Assembly (NCBI GenBank): GCA_947003375.1
Contig: CAMQOJ010000073.1
Coordinates: forward strand, 1 to 12,344
DNA: 12,344 bases
Direction of reading: 5' to 3'
Origin: an uncultured Lachnospiraceae bacterium
GTDB lineage: Bacteria > Bacillota > Clostridia > Lachnospirales > Lachnospiraceae
Shown here in pieces: positions 6,082-12,344 of the stretch. The number at the start of each line of letters is the position of its first letter. The first letter of the stretch is position 1. A program made the translations under genes and the position numbers. A model generated the notes under the pieces. It did not search any database and was not told where the DNA came from. It worked only from the letters and a program-made list of their open reading frames with translations.

Positions 6082-8361
6082 TCAGCCTTTGCCGTATCTC
6101 CCCGTCACTTCCACCGCTTTGGCCTCGCTGTCGTAGGAGATTAGCAGCGTCCGGGTCGCCTCGTCCCATTCCGCGGATACCTTTACCTCCCTGCCGTCCT
6201 CGTCCACCGCGCTCACTTCCGTCACCGCTTCGGGCAGACGCACTCTGGTGAATGCCCGGATCTTATCCGCGGTCTTTAAGCGCATGCGCACGCCCCCGTC
6301 CGTCAGGTCTGCCCGCTGCACCCTGGCGGAAGTGCCGATGACCCGGAACTTCTCCTGCTCGATCTTCGAGAAGTCGAAGAGGATGGCGTTCCCGTCCGGC
6401 CCGATCTCTTTATTATCGATAATCCGATAATCATTTTCCATCATGTCGGCATACAGTCCCCGGAAGACCTTGGGTTCGGCGCTTATGCTCTCGTCCATGA
6501 CGGCGGAGATGATATAGGGCCCTCTGTGCAGGGTCAGGTCGTTGCGGTACTGCCAGTCCGCGCCAAGGCCCCGCAGCCCGTCCTTCACCAGCTCCCTGTA
6601 CTCGTCCGCAAGCCCCTTGGTGAGGCACAGCCTGGCGGGCACCATGTTCCAGACCATGATCCGGCCCTGGCCCAGGGCGTATCCGCCGTCTTTCGGGCTG
6701 CGCTCCATCCCAGCCATCTCGAACAGATGCTGCGCCGGGTTCTCATAGCCCGACTGTCTCCACCAGGAGGAGATCCCGTGGAAGGGATCGCTGCCGTCCC
6801 CGATGTAGAGCAGTGTGCCGCCGGACCTCACCCAGGAGATCAGGGAGGCGTTCACGTCCGGCGCCTCCGGCTTGATGTACTCGTAGCTCAGGATCAGGAA
6901 GCGGCAATCGTTCAGATAGCCCGCGAACCGCCTCACATTGTCCAGCTGCACCGGCTTCACGGGCAGGCCGTACTTCACCAGGGGCAGGGCCATGCCGAAG
7001 AACTGGGGGAAGGCAGGGCTCTGGATGAAGTCCTTCATCATGGAATCGTCCGCCTCAATCTCCCGCATCAGGGCTGCCGCCTGCTCCTCGTCCACCGCGT
7101 TGCCCGAGTTTTTGTGCAGGGCCCTGCGGAACCGCTCCTCTATGGGCTCCCCGGTGACGATTCCGTCCGGGAAGGTGCGCTGGAACAGACCGCTGTCCGA
7201 CATGAACAGCCCCACGCCGGGCACGTCCCCCTCGAAGGCGATGTCCTTCTGTTCCATATCCCCGAAGAGCTGGAACATGCTCGAGAGCAAGGTGGCGTAA
7301 GACTGGGGGATCGGCCTGGACTCCTCCGTGGGGAAGCTGGTCTCTATCTTCTCCGCGATCCTGGGCTGCACCCTGGGATAGGATCCCTCGAATACCCTGT
7401 GGGGCCAGGGGCATATCTCGTAGTGCCAGATATGGGGGTGCAGAAGGGAGGCCGTGGCCGTCTTCACGTAATTATAGCGGTAGTTCTCCCAGGTGTAGCT
7501 GGGCAGGTCCTCGATGGGGTCGTTTAAGAACCACATCCTGCGCCCGGTGCCCTTCACCAGCTCCTGCATCACGCCGTACTCCAGGTGGGCTGTCTCGAAC
7601 GTGCGTTCTTTATACACGCCCTCATAGACATTGGCCTCCCGGCTGGTGCCCGTCCAGATCTGGGCGATGTAGCCGTCCACGGAGGGGATTCCGATCAGCG
7701 CCGCCTCCGGGCTCATGATCTTCCACTGGGTGTAGTTCAGGAGGCTGTGGGTGGGCACATAGAACCTTAAGCTCTTCCCGTACTTCACCTTGGCGTATTC
7801 CTTCAGGGACGCGCTGACCCTGTCGATGGTGCGGCAGTACAGGTACGCTTTCAGCCTGGCGGATTTGTAGCGCACGTCCAGATCCTCGTGCTGGGGCCTC
7901 CAGGGCTCCCTGTAATGGATCTCATACTCCCGCTTGAAGGCTTCCGAATACCCGCTCTTGTCCCAGAACTCCGGCTCCTCCACATGGATGGCCTCCACCC
8001 CGGCATCCACCGCAATCTTCATCCGCTCGGTGAGATACTCCGAGAAGGATACCGTGGGGACCATGTAGGGAACCGTGGGATTGTGGTTCACCTCCCCGCC
8101 GTCCCGCTGGACCTGCCCCTCGTCCCAGTGCTTCCTGCCGTCCCATCTGCCGTCCAGGTAATCCTGGTACTCGCCCCAGGCGATTCCCGTCATCAGATGG
8201 ACCACATAGCCCCGCTCCCTGTACTCCCTGATGCGCTCCGGCATGGTATCGTCGATTCCGTACACCATGACGAAATCGCAGTCCAGGTCCACGGAGGGGC
8301 GCAGCCGCTCTCCCGCCTGGTAACCGGTCAGCTCTTCTGTCTTCTCTCGAATGTATGCCAT
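6082..8361 (-). CDS. putative glycoside hydrolase with TIM barrel and GATase-like domain (GH42/GH164-like architecture), family unassigned
   Basis: A 759-residue protein that I cannot place in a named family with confidence. Residues 1-330 look like a TIM barrel: the barrel-strand segment AIHVEEPEFWDKSGYSEAFKREY (in parts) carries E128/E129 as candidate acid/base, and MWFLNDPIED (about 276-285) and WHYEICPWP (312-320) offer D281, E284 or E315 as candidate nucleophiles. Residues 350-555 resemble the class-I glutamine-amidotransferase-like domain of GH42-type enzymes, with SYATLLSSMFQL, FLILSYEYIKP and WVRSGGTLLYIGDGSDPF. The C-terminal ~120 residues look like a beta-sandwich. There is no signal peptide. 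GH164 beta-mannosidases have a comparable layout, and the neighbouring GH38 mannosidase makes activity on a mannose-containing glycan plausible, but this is inference. AGGGAGG (8368-8374), six bases before the ATG, sets the start. Confidence 0.9.
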   Translation of the reverse strand: MAYIREKTEELTGYQAGERLRPSVDLDCDFVMVYGIDDTMPERIREYRERGYVVHLMTGIAWGEYQDYLDGRWDGRKHWDEGQVQRDGGEVNHNPTVPYMVPTVSFSEYLTERMKIAVDAGVEAIHVEEPEFWDKSGYSEAFKREYEIHYREPWRPQHEDLDVRYKSARLKAYLYCRTIDRVSASLKEYAKVKYGKSLRFYVPTHSLLNYTQWKIMSPEAALIGIPSVDGYIAQIWTGTSREANVYEGVYKERTFETAHLEYGVMQELVKGTGRRMWFLNDPIEDLPSYTWENYRYNYVKTATASLLHPHIWHYEICPWPHRVFEGSYPRVQPRIAEKIETSFPTEESRPIPQSYATLLSSMFQLFGDMEQKDIAFEGDVPGVGLFMSDSGLFQRTFPDGIVTGEPIEERFRRALHKNSGNAVDEEQAAALMREIEADDSMMKDFIQSPAFPQFFGMALPLVKYGLPVKPVQLDNVRRFAGYLNDCRFLILSYEYIKPEAPDVNASLISWVRSGGTLLYIGDGSDPFHGISSWWRQSGYENPAQHLFEMAGMERSPKDGGYALGQGRIMVWNMVPARLCLTKGLADEYRELVKDGLRGLGADWQYRNDLTLHRGPYIISAVMDESISAEPKVFRGLYADMMENDYRIIDNKEIGPDGNAILFDFSKIEQEKFRVIGTSARVQRADLTDGGVRMRLKTADKIRAFTRVRLPEAVTEVSAVDEDGREVKVSAEWDEATRTLLISYDSEAKAVEVTGRYGKG

Positions 8362-8393
8362 AATATGCCTCCCTTTCCTTGACCGATCTCTTT

Positions 8394-8419
8394 CTTTGAC
8401 TTATATACTTTGACTTATA
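8394..8419. repeat. two 12-bp direct repeats, 14-bp period, upstream of the glycosidase-like gene
   Basis: CTTTGACTTATA occurs at 8394-8405 and again at 8408-8419 on the plus strand. It lies between the ribosome site of the glycosidase-like gene and the hairpin that follows the binding-protein gene. It could be a pair of regulator half-sites or simple duplication in an AT-rich spacer. Confidence 0.5.
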
Positions 8420-8424
8420 GAATA

Positions 8425-8479
8425 AGAGGGTGCATCTTAATCGTATATGACCTATTAAGCTGCACCCTCTCGATTTTTT
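8425..8479. terminator. 17-bp stem-loop between the solute-binding-protein gene and the glycosidase-like gene
   Basis: The arms are AGAGGGTGCATCTTAAT (8425-8441) and ATTAAGCTGCACCCTCT (8454-8470), with one mismatch and a 12-base loop. On the plus strand a T6 run (8474-8479) follows after CGA. On the minus, coding, strand the stem is followed only by a T-rich TATTCTAT, so termination there should be partial. In this position it fits a 3' stabiliser or leaky terminator that raises binding-protein message over the downstream enzymes. A weaker imperfect stem (GAAC/GTTC core, about 8511-8531) lies closer to the stop codon. Confidence 0.65.
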
Positions 8480-8547
8480 GATTATTTCTTCTATATTAGA
8501 ACACTATCTGGAACTGTCTGTGGGACGGTTCAGATACCCATGGCCGA

Positions 8548-10368
8548 TTAATATACGATGTCATCCCTGCTGGTGGACACCTCGGTCATGTAATCCAGGA
8601 ACTCCTGCATCTTGCCGCCGTCATTGGTCTTCAGGTACTCCTGATAGTCCTCGAGAATCTGCCTGGCTTCCTCTTTGGTTTCAGCAAAATACGCACGTTC
8701 TCTGTATTCAGTCTCCTTCGTGCCATCAAACGCCCACTCTGCGAACTCCTGATATCCCTCAAAGCCGGGGGCCAGGGCATCGATTGCGTAGCCGGGAAGA
8801 ATCTCCGCAGGTTTCATCTTGCGGTACTCAACGATGTAAGGATCCAATGCGTCCGCCTCAAAAGGTCCAGGCTCGCCGAACCACAGGGTGTTCTTCTTGG
8901 CCACATAGGTCCTGCCGGCCATGTACTTGATGCCTCTCTCCCTGAGTTCTTCATCTACGGCCTCCTGGTTCTCTGCGTATCTCTGTGTCAGTTCAGCGTT
9001 CATCCTGGGCTGTCCCTGGTCGTTCAGCTCATAGGTATCGCCCTCAAAGCCGTAGCAGATCAGCTTTGTGCCCTCTTTACTGTTCACATAGTCCAGCCAG
9101 GTCAGGGCAGCGTCAACGTTAGCGCAGGTGTTGGGGAAGAAGATAACAGGAGAGCCGCTTCTTCCTTCGGACTCAACCTGCACCTGAGGAGAGCCGTCCT
9201 TGTAGTTCAAAGGTCCCACGGGGACATATCTCATCTCCGGATGGGTATCATAGAGGCCGGTCATCTTGGTGGCCTCCACAGTTAAACGATACTGTGCGCA
9301 GCAGTACAGAGCGGTGCCGCTGCCTACCTTCTCTTTGCCCTGGTCGTCTGTCTGCTTGAAGCACTCTTTGTCCAGGATGTTCTCATGTACCAGTTCCCAG
9401 ATAAACAGGTGCTTATCCACCCAGTTCTCTGACAGGATGCCATGGGTCACTTTGCCGTCCTCGCCCTTGCTGTAGCTGGTCAGCTTCTTCTCATTGAAGC
9501 TGGCGGCGTAATCTTCATAGCTCCAGCCATTGTGGTAGGTGGTGGCTACGATACAGTCATTGCCGTTGATGTCCTTGAAGCCGTAGTCCCTTGCCTTCTT
9601 CATGAAATCCATCAGGTCCTCGGATGTCTTGATGCTGGAGGGATCTATGCCCAGAGCCTCAGGCACATCGCCCCTTACGAACACGCCGTAGCACCACAGG
9701 GCGATATCCTCTAAGCTGCCGGCCACCTCGGTGGGCAGGACGTACCTTGCGCCGCCCTCTTCCTCGATGTCGTTCTCCAGGTACTTTTTGCTGATGACGC
9801 CGATGTCATATGCGTCTGCAATGCTGGGATAATTGGGCACCATACCGCTGATGTCGATCAGACGGCCCTCATTGCCGGCTTTCCTGATGACGGTGGTGGC
9901 GCCATCGGTGCCGCCCCAGTAGGGTGCATTGACCATGTCCGGCATATCTCCGCTGGCAAACATCATATTCAGCTTCTCCAGCTCGGACATGTTGATCCCC
10001 TCGAACTCTACAGTGACGCCAATCTTGTCGCGGATGGCCTTGGCCACATCATTGTTGTACTGATCGTCAGCAGTCTTGAATCCGCCGTTCCAGCAGACCA
10101 GCATCTTCAACTGGACGTCGTCGAACTTCTTATACTTGTTCCCGTCCTCGTCCACATAGAACTCTCCGTCGTCGGCTGCGGCCTGTCCGTCATCTCCGGA
10201 CTCCTCTCCCTCAGCCTGGGACTCTTCTTCCGCTGTGCTGGACTCTTCCTGCCCCCCCTGGGAGCCTGAAGCCTCGCTGCTGCTCCCACTGTCTCCGCCT
10301 CCGCAGCCGGTGAGGACGCTTGCAGCCATGGCTGCGGACAACAGCAATGCCATTGCCTTTTTCTTCAT
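8548..10368 (-). CDS. carbohydrate ABC transporter solute-binding lipoprotein (LipO/YtcQ-type, family 1)
   Basis: A 606-residue lipoprotein that captures sugar at the outer face of the membrane. The N-terminus MKKKAMALLLSAAMAASVLTGC has a charged start, a hydrophobic core and the lipobox LTGC with lipidated C22. A Gly/Ser/Glu/Asp-rich linker of about 45 residues follows (to about 70) and tethers the mature domain. The body has features typical of large CUT1 binding proteins, such as LKMLVCWNGGF at the first strand, ELEKLNMMFASGDMPDMV and, towards the C-terminus, AALTWLDYVNSKEGTKLI and RINGYEF-like segments here reading CYGFEGDTYELND. About 600 residues is larger than usual for simple maltose-type proteins and fits oligosaccharide ligands. 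AAGGAGG (10379-10385) lies ten bases before the ATG. It is third in the operon after both permeases; the ligand, presumably a mannose-containing glycan, is inferred from the downstream GH38. Confidence 0.95.
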   Translation of the reverse strand: MKKKAMALLLSAAMAASVLTGCGGGDSGSSSEASGSQGGQEESSTAEEESQAEGEESGDDGQAAADDGEFYVDEDGNKYKKFDDVQLKMLVCWNGGFKTADDQYNNDVAKAIRDKIGVTVEFEGINMSELEKLNMMFASGDMPDMVNAPYWGGTDGATTVIRKAGNEGRLIDISGMVPNYPSIADAYDIGVISKKYLENDIEEEGGARYVLPTEVAGSLEDIALWCYGVFVRGDVPEALGIDPSSIKTSEDLMDFMKKARDYGFKDINGNDCIVATTYHNGWSYEDYAASFNEKKLTSYSKGEDGKVTHGILSENWVDKHLFIWELVHENILDKECFKQTDDQGKEKVGSGTALYCCAQYRLTVEATKMTGLYDTHPEMRYVPVGPLNYKDGSPQVQVESEGRSGSPVIFFPNTCANVDAALTWLDYVNSKEGTKLICYGFEGDTYELNDQGQPRMNAELTQRYAENQEAVDEELRERGIKYMAGRTYVAKKNTLWFGEPGPFEADALDPYIVEYRKMKPAEILPGYAIDALAPGFEGYQEFAEWAFDGTKETEYRERAYFAETKEEARQILEDYQEYLKTNDGGKMQEFLDYMTEVSTSRDDIVY

Positions 10369-10420
10369 AACTTTGTTTCCTCCTTCTGTTTTGTTTTCGG
10401 TTTTTCACCATCTATTTCGG

Positions 10421-10448
10421 GTAAAGGGACCTGGAATCATCCCTTTAC
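10421..10448 (-). promoter_or_regulatory. stem-loop spanning the stop codon of the second permease
   Basis: GTAAAGGG (10421-10428) and CCCTTTAC (10441-10448) are perfectly complementary around a 12-base loop that contains the TGA stop (10437-10439). No T-run follows on the coding strand. It lies 53 bases before the binding-protein start, where an RNA processing or stabilising structure would favour expression of the binding protein over the permeases. Confidence 0.5.
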
Positions 10449-11324
10449 AGAACCGACCATGACGCCTTTCACGTAATACTTCTGCAGGAAAGGATATACG
10501 ACTACGATGGGCATCGTCAGAATCATGACGAACGCCATCTGCAGGGACTGGGAGGTGTAGGTGGTCATGCCGCCTGCGGCCGCCGTCTCCTGTCCCACCT
10601 TGACCTGGCTGCCCGCGGAAGCCTCCGCAAGGAGCCTCTGCAGCACTGTGGCCGCGGGGTAGAGCTTTGCCTGGCTCTGATAGTAAGCGCCGGTGAACCA
10701 GTCGTTCCATTTGCCCACGCCGATGAACAGCGCCAGGGTGGCCAGAATCGGCTTGGACAGGGGCAGATAGATCCTGCTGAGGATGGTCCACTCTCCCGCC
10801 CCATCCAACTGCGCCGATTCCCGCAGTTCATAGGGTATGCCGGAGAAGTTCGCCCGCAGCAGTATGAAGTTCGTGAAGCTGAACAGGCTGGGAATGATGT
10901 ACAGCCAGAAGCTGGATGTCAGCTTCAGATCCCTCAGCATCAGGTAGTACGGAATCAGGCCGCCGCTGAAAATCGTGGTAAAGTACCAGATAAAGCTGAA
11001 TATGTTCCTCCCCGGCAGGGTCTTCACCGTCAGGGCGTAAGCCACCAGCGCCGTCAGCAGGAGGCTTGCCACCACCACGATCAGTGTAGCCGACACCGAA
11101 ATCCGCAGGGAGGGGGCAATCCTGTCGTCGTTGAACGCCTTGGCGTAGTTCTCCCAGGTGAGGACTCTGGGGAAGAACCACACGCCGCCCCGCATGAAGT
11201 CGCGCCCCTCGTTCAGGGATGCCACCAGCACGTACCAGAACGGGTAGAACGTGGCCAGTCCCAGGAACCCAAGGAATGTATAGTTGAATATCTTAAATAT
11301 CTTCTGACCTCTGGTCTCTCTCAT
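10437..11324 (-). CDS. carbohydrate ABC transporter permease, YtcP/AraQ-like (CUT1)
   Basis: A 295-residue inner-membrane subunit with about six hydrophobic segments: about 14-36, 76-98, 108-128, 138-155, 193-205 and 255-280. The EAA loop that docks on the ATPase is ELRESAQLDGAGEWTILSRI followed by YLPLSKP (166-192), with the conserved Gly and the closing I-x-LP in place. Length and ending (VKGVMVGSVKG) fit the YtcP type. AAGGAGG (11334-11340) lies nine bases before the ATG and overlaps the stop codon of the previous permease, so translation of the two is probably coupled and they should form a heterodimer. No ATPase gene is linked, as is usual for these Firmicutes systems, which share an MsmX-like ATPase. 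Confidence 0.96.
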   Translation of the reverse strand: MRETRGQKIFKIFNYTFLGFLGLATFYPFWYVLVASLNEGRDFMRGGVWFFPRVLTWENYAKAFNDDRIAPSLRISVSATLIVVVASLLLTALVAYALTVKTLPGRNIFSFIWYFTTIFSGGLIPYYLMLRDLKLTSSFWLYIIPSLFSFTNFILLRANFSGIPYELRESAQLDGAGEWTILSRIYLPLSKPILATLALFIGVGKWNDWFTGAYYQSQAKLYPAATVLQRLLAEASAGSQVKVGQETAAAGGMTTYTSQSLQMAFVMILTMPIVVVYPFLQKYYVKGVMVGSVKG

Positions 11325-11339
11325 CTTCGCTCTCCTCCT

Positions 11340-12297
11340 TTACCACAATCCGACTTCGGCATACTTGTTCGTCAGATGGTTCGTTATCGTCACCATTCCT
11401 AAGGAAATCACTGAACGGACAAGGTTGATGGCCGTAGCGTACTCGAACTTGCCGTACTGGATACCTGTCCGCAGGATGTAGGTGTCCAGTACCTGGGAAA
11501 GCTCCATGTTGGCGGGCTGCTGCAGCAGCAGGAGCTGATCCATGTCCGCGCCCAGGATGCCGCCCATCCTCATAATGAACATAATGCCGATGGTGGTGGC
11601 GATTCCCGGGATGGTCACATGCCAGGTGCACTGCCAGCGGCTGGCGCCGTCGATGGTGGCCGCCTCGTAGAGCCCCTGATCCACGCCGGTGATGGCGGAC
11701 AGGTATACGATGGAGCCCCAGCCTACGTTCTTCCAGATATCCGTCAGGATGACCAGGGGGTAGAACGCCCCTTTCTCGCCCAGTACGAAGATGGGCTCCA
11801 GGCCCATGGACTTACGGATGTCGTTGAAGACGCCGCCGTAGGGGGAGAAGATTGCCGTCAGGATCGTCACCACCACGGCCCAGGATACGAAGTTGGGCAG
11901 ATAGCTCATGGTCTGAATCACGCTCTTGTACTTCCTCGCACGCACCTCATTCAGCAGCAGGGCCAGAATGATAGGGGCCGGGAAGCAGATGACGATCTTC
12001 ATGATACTGATCACCAGCGTATTGCGTGTGGTGGTCCAGAACTCAGGGGAGGTCATGAATGTCTTGAAATGCTTCAACCCCGCCCACTCGCTGCCATAAA
12101 TCCCCAAGTCGAACCGATAGTTCTTGAAGGCCAGCACGACGCCTCCCATCGGTATGTAAGAGAACACAATCAACGAAAGCAAACAGGGCAGCATGAACAC
12201 ATACAATAACCAATGTTTCTTAATCTCCACCCAAAGCCTCTTCCTGTTGTAGGCTTTCTGTTCCGGGCTCAATACAGCCCTTGCCGTCTTCCCTGCC
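11340..12297 (-). CDS. carbohydrate ABC transporter permease, LplB-like (CUT1), 5' end missing
   Basis: A nearly complete first permease of the transporter. The genomic part begins at AGKTARAVLSPEQKAY, followed by LYVFMLPCLLSLIVFSYIP as first membrane segment and the LplB-type FKNYRFDLG. The EAA motif is EAATIDGASRWQCTWHVTIP, with the expected Gly and closing I-P; the protein ends TNKYAEVGLW, also typical. An apparent ATG at 12314 yields MCIRDR, but those bases belong to the sequencing adapter, so the true start lies off the contig; family length suggests only a few residues are lost. The stop codon at 11340-11342 overlaps the ribosome site of the next permease. Codon 12299-12297 is a hybrid of adapter and genome and should not be trusted. 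Confidence 0.94.
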
Positions 12298-12344
12298 CTG
12301 TCTCTTATACACATCTGACGCTGCCGACGAAGAGACTCGTGTAG
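12298..12344. other. Nextera adapter, index and P5 start: library contamination at the contig end
   Basis: Bases 12298-12316 are the complement of the Tn5 mosaic end (CTGTCTCTTATACACATCT). Bases 12317-12330 (GACGCTGCCGACGA) complete the Nextera read-1 adapter. The next eight (AGAGACTC) sit where the i5 index belongs, and GTGTAG begins the complement of the P5 oligonucleotide. This is established library chemistry, not organism sequence, and should be trimmed. Confidence 0.98.

Noticed and set aside
6526..7527. A 333-codon plus-strand frame opposite the glycosidase-like gene
   Set aside because: Same antisense pattern (Gly, Leu, His, Val-rich) with no domain, and it lies wholly inside a well-supported gene.
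12298..12314. ATG start at 12314 for the first permease
   Set aside because: The codons come from the transposon mosaic end of the sequencing library, not from the genome.

Overview
The window reads as one end of a GC-rich Firmicutes contig, most likely from a gut Lachnospiraceae. The assignment rests on the strong AAGGAGG-type ribosome sites, the CUT1 transporter of the LplB/YtcP/LipO kind without its own ATPase gene, and two ATPase-nuclease families (AAA_14/DUF4143 and AAA-ATPase_like/DUF1703) that are abundant in that group. Every gene I can support lies on the minus strand, so the biological order runs from high to low coordinates. The last 47 bases (12298-12344) are not genomic: they are a Nextera transposon adapter, an 8-base index and the start of the P5 sequence.

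Region 12297-2720 is a carbohydrate-uptake-and-hydrolysis operon. Its genes are an LplB-type permease (5' end lost at the contig end), a YtcP-type permease, a large lipoprotein solute-binding protein of about 600 residues, a 759-residue glycosidase-like protein (TIM barrel plus GATase-like domain) of unclear family, and a complete 1042-residue GH38 alpha-mannosidase with its zinc and nucleophile residues in place. The likely logic is that the lipoprotein and permeases import a mannose-containing oligosaccharide, and two enzymes without signal peptides trim it in the cytoplasm. No ABC ATPase is encoded, so a shared MsmX/UgpC-type ATPase from elsewhere is expected; any dedicated regulator would lie off the contig. 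Stem-loops sit after the second permease and after the binding-protein gene, where they could set different protein levels.

Region 2719-1799 holds two strong stem-loops and a small endonuclease/exonuclease/phosphatase-fold hydrolase. Region 1798-1 has a different character: a three-unit 33-bp repeat, a promoter that matches the sigma-A consensus exactly, an AAA_14/DUF4143 ATPase with a C-terminal PD-(D/E)XK-like motif, and the first 40 codons of an AAA-ATPase_like protein. This part looks like accessory cargo next to the sugar locus.

The most interesting items are the unassigned glycosidase-like enzyme beside GH38, the phased repeat and perfect promoter of the ATPase gene, the intercistronic RNA hairpins, and the adapter-derived false start (MCIRDR) on the first permease.
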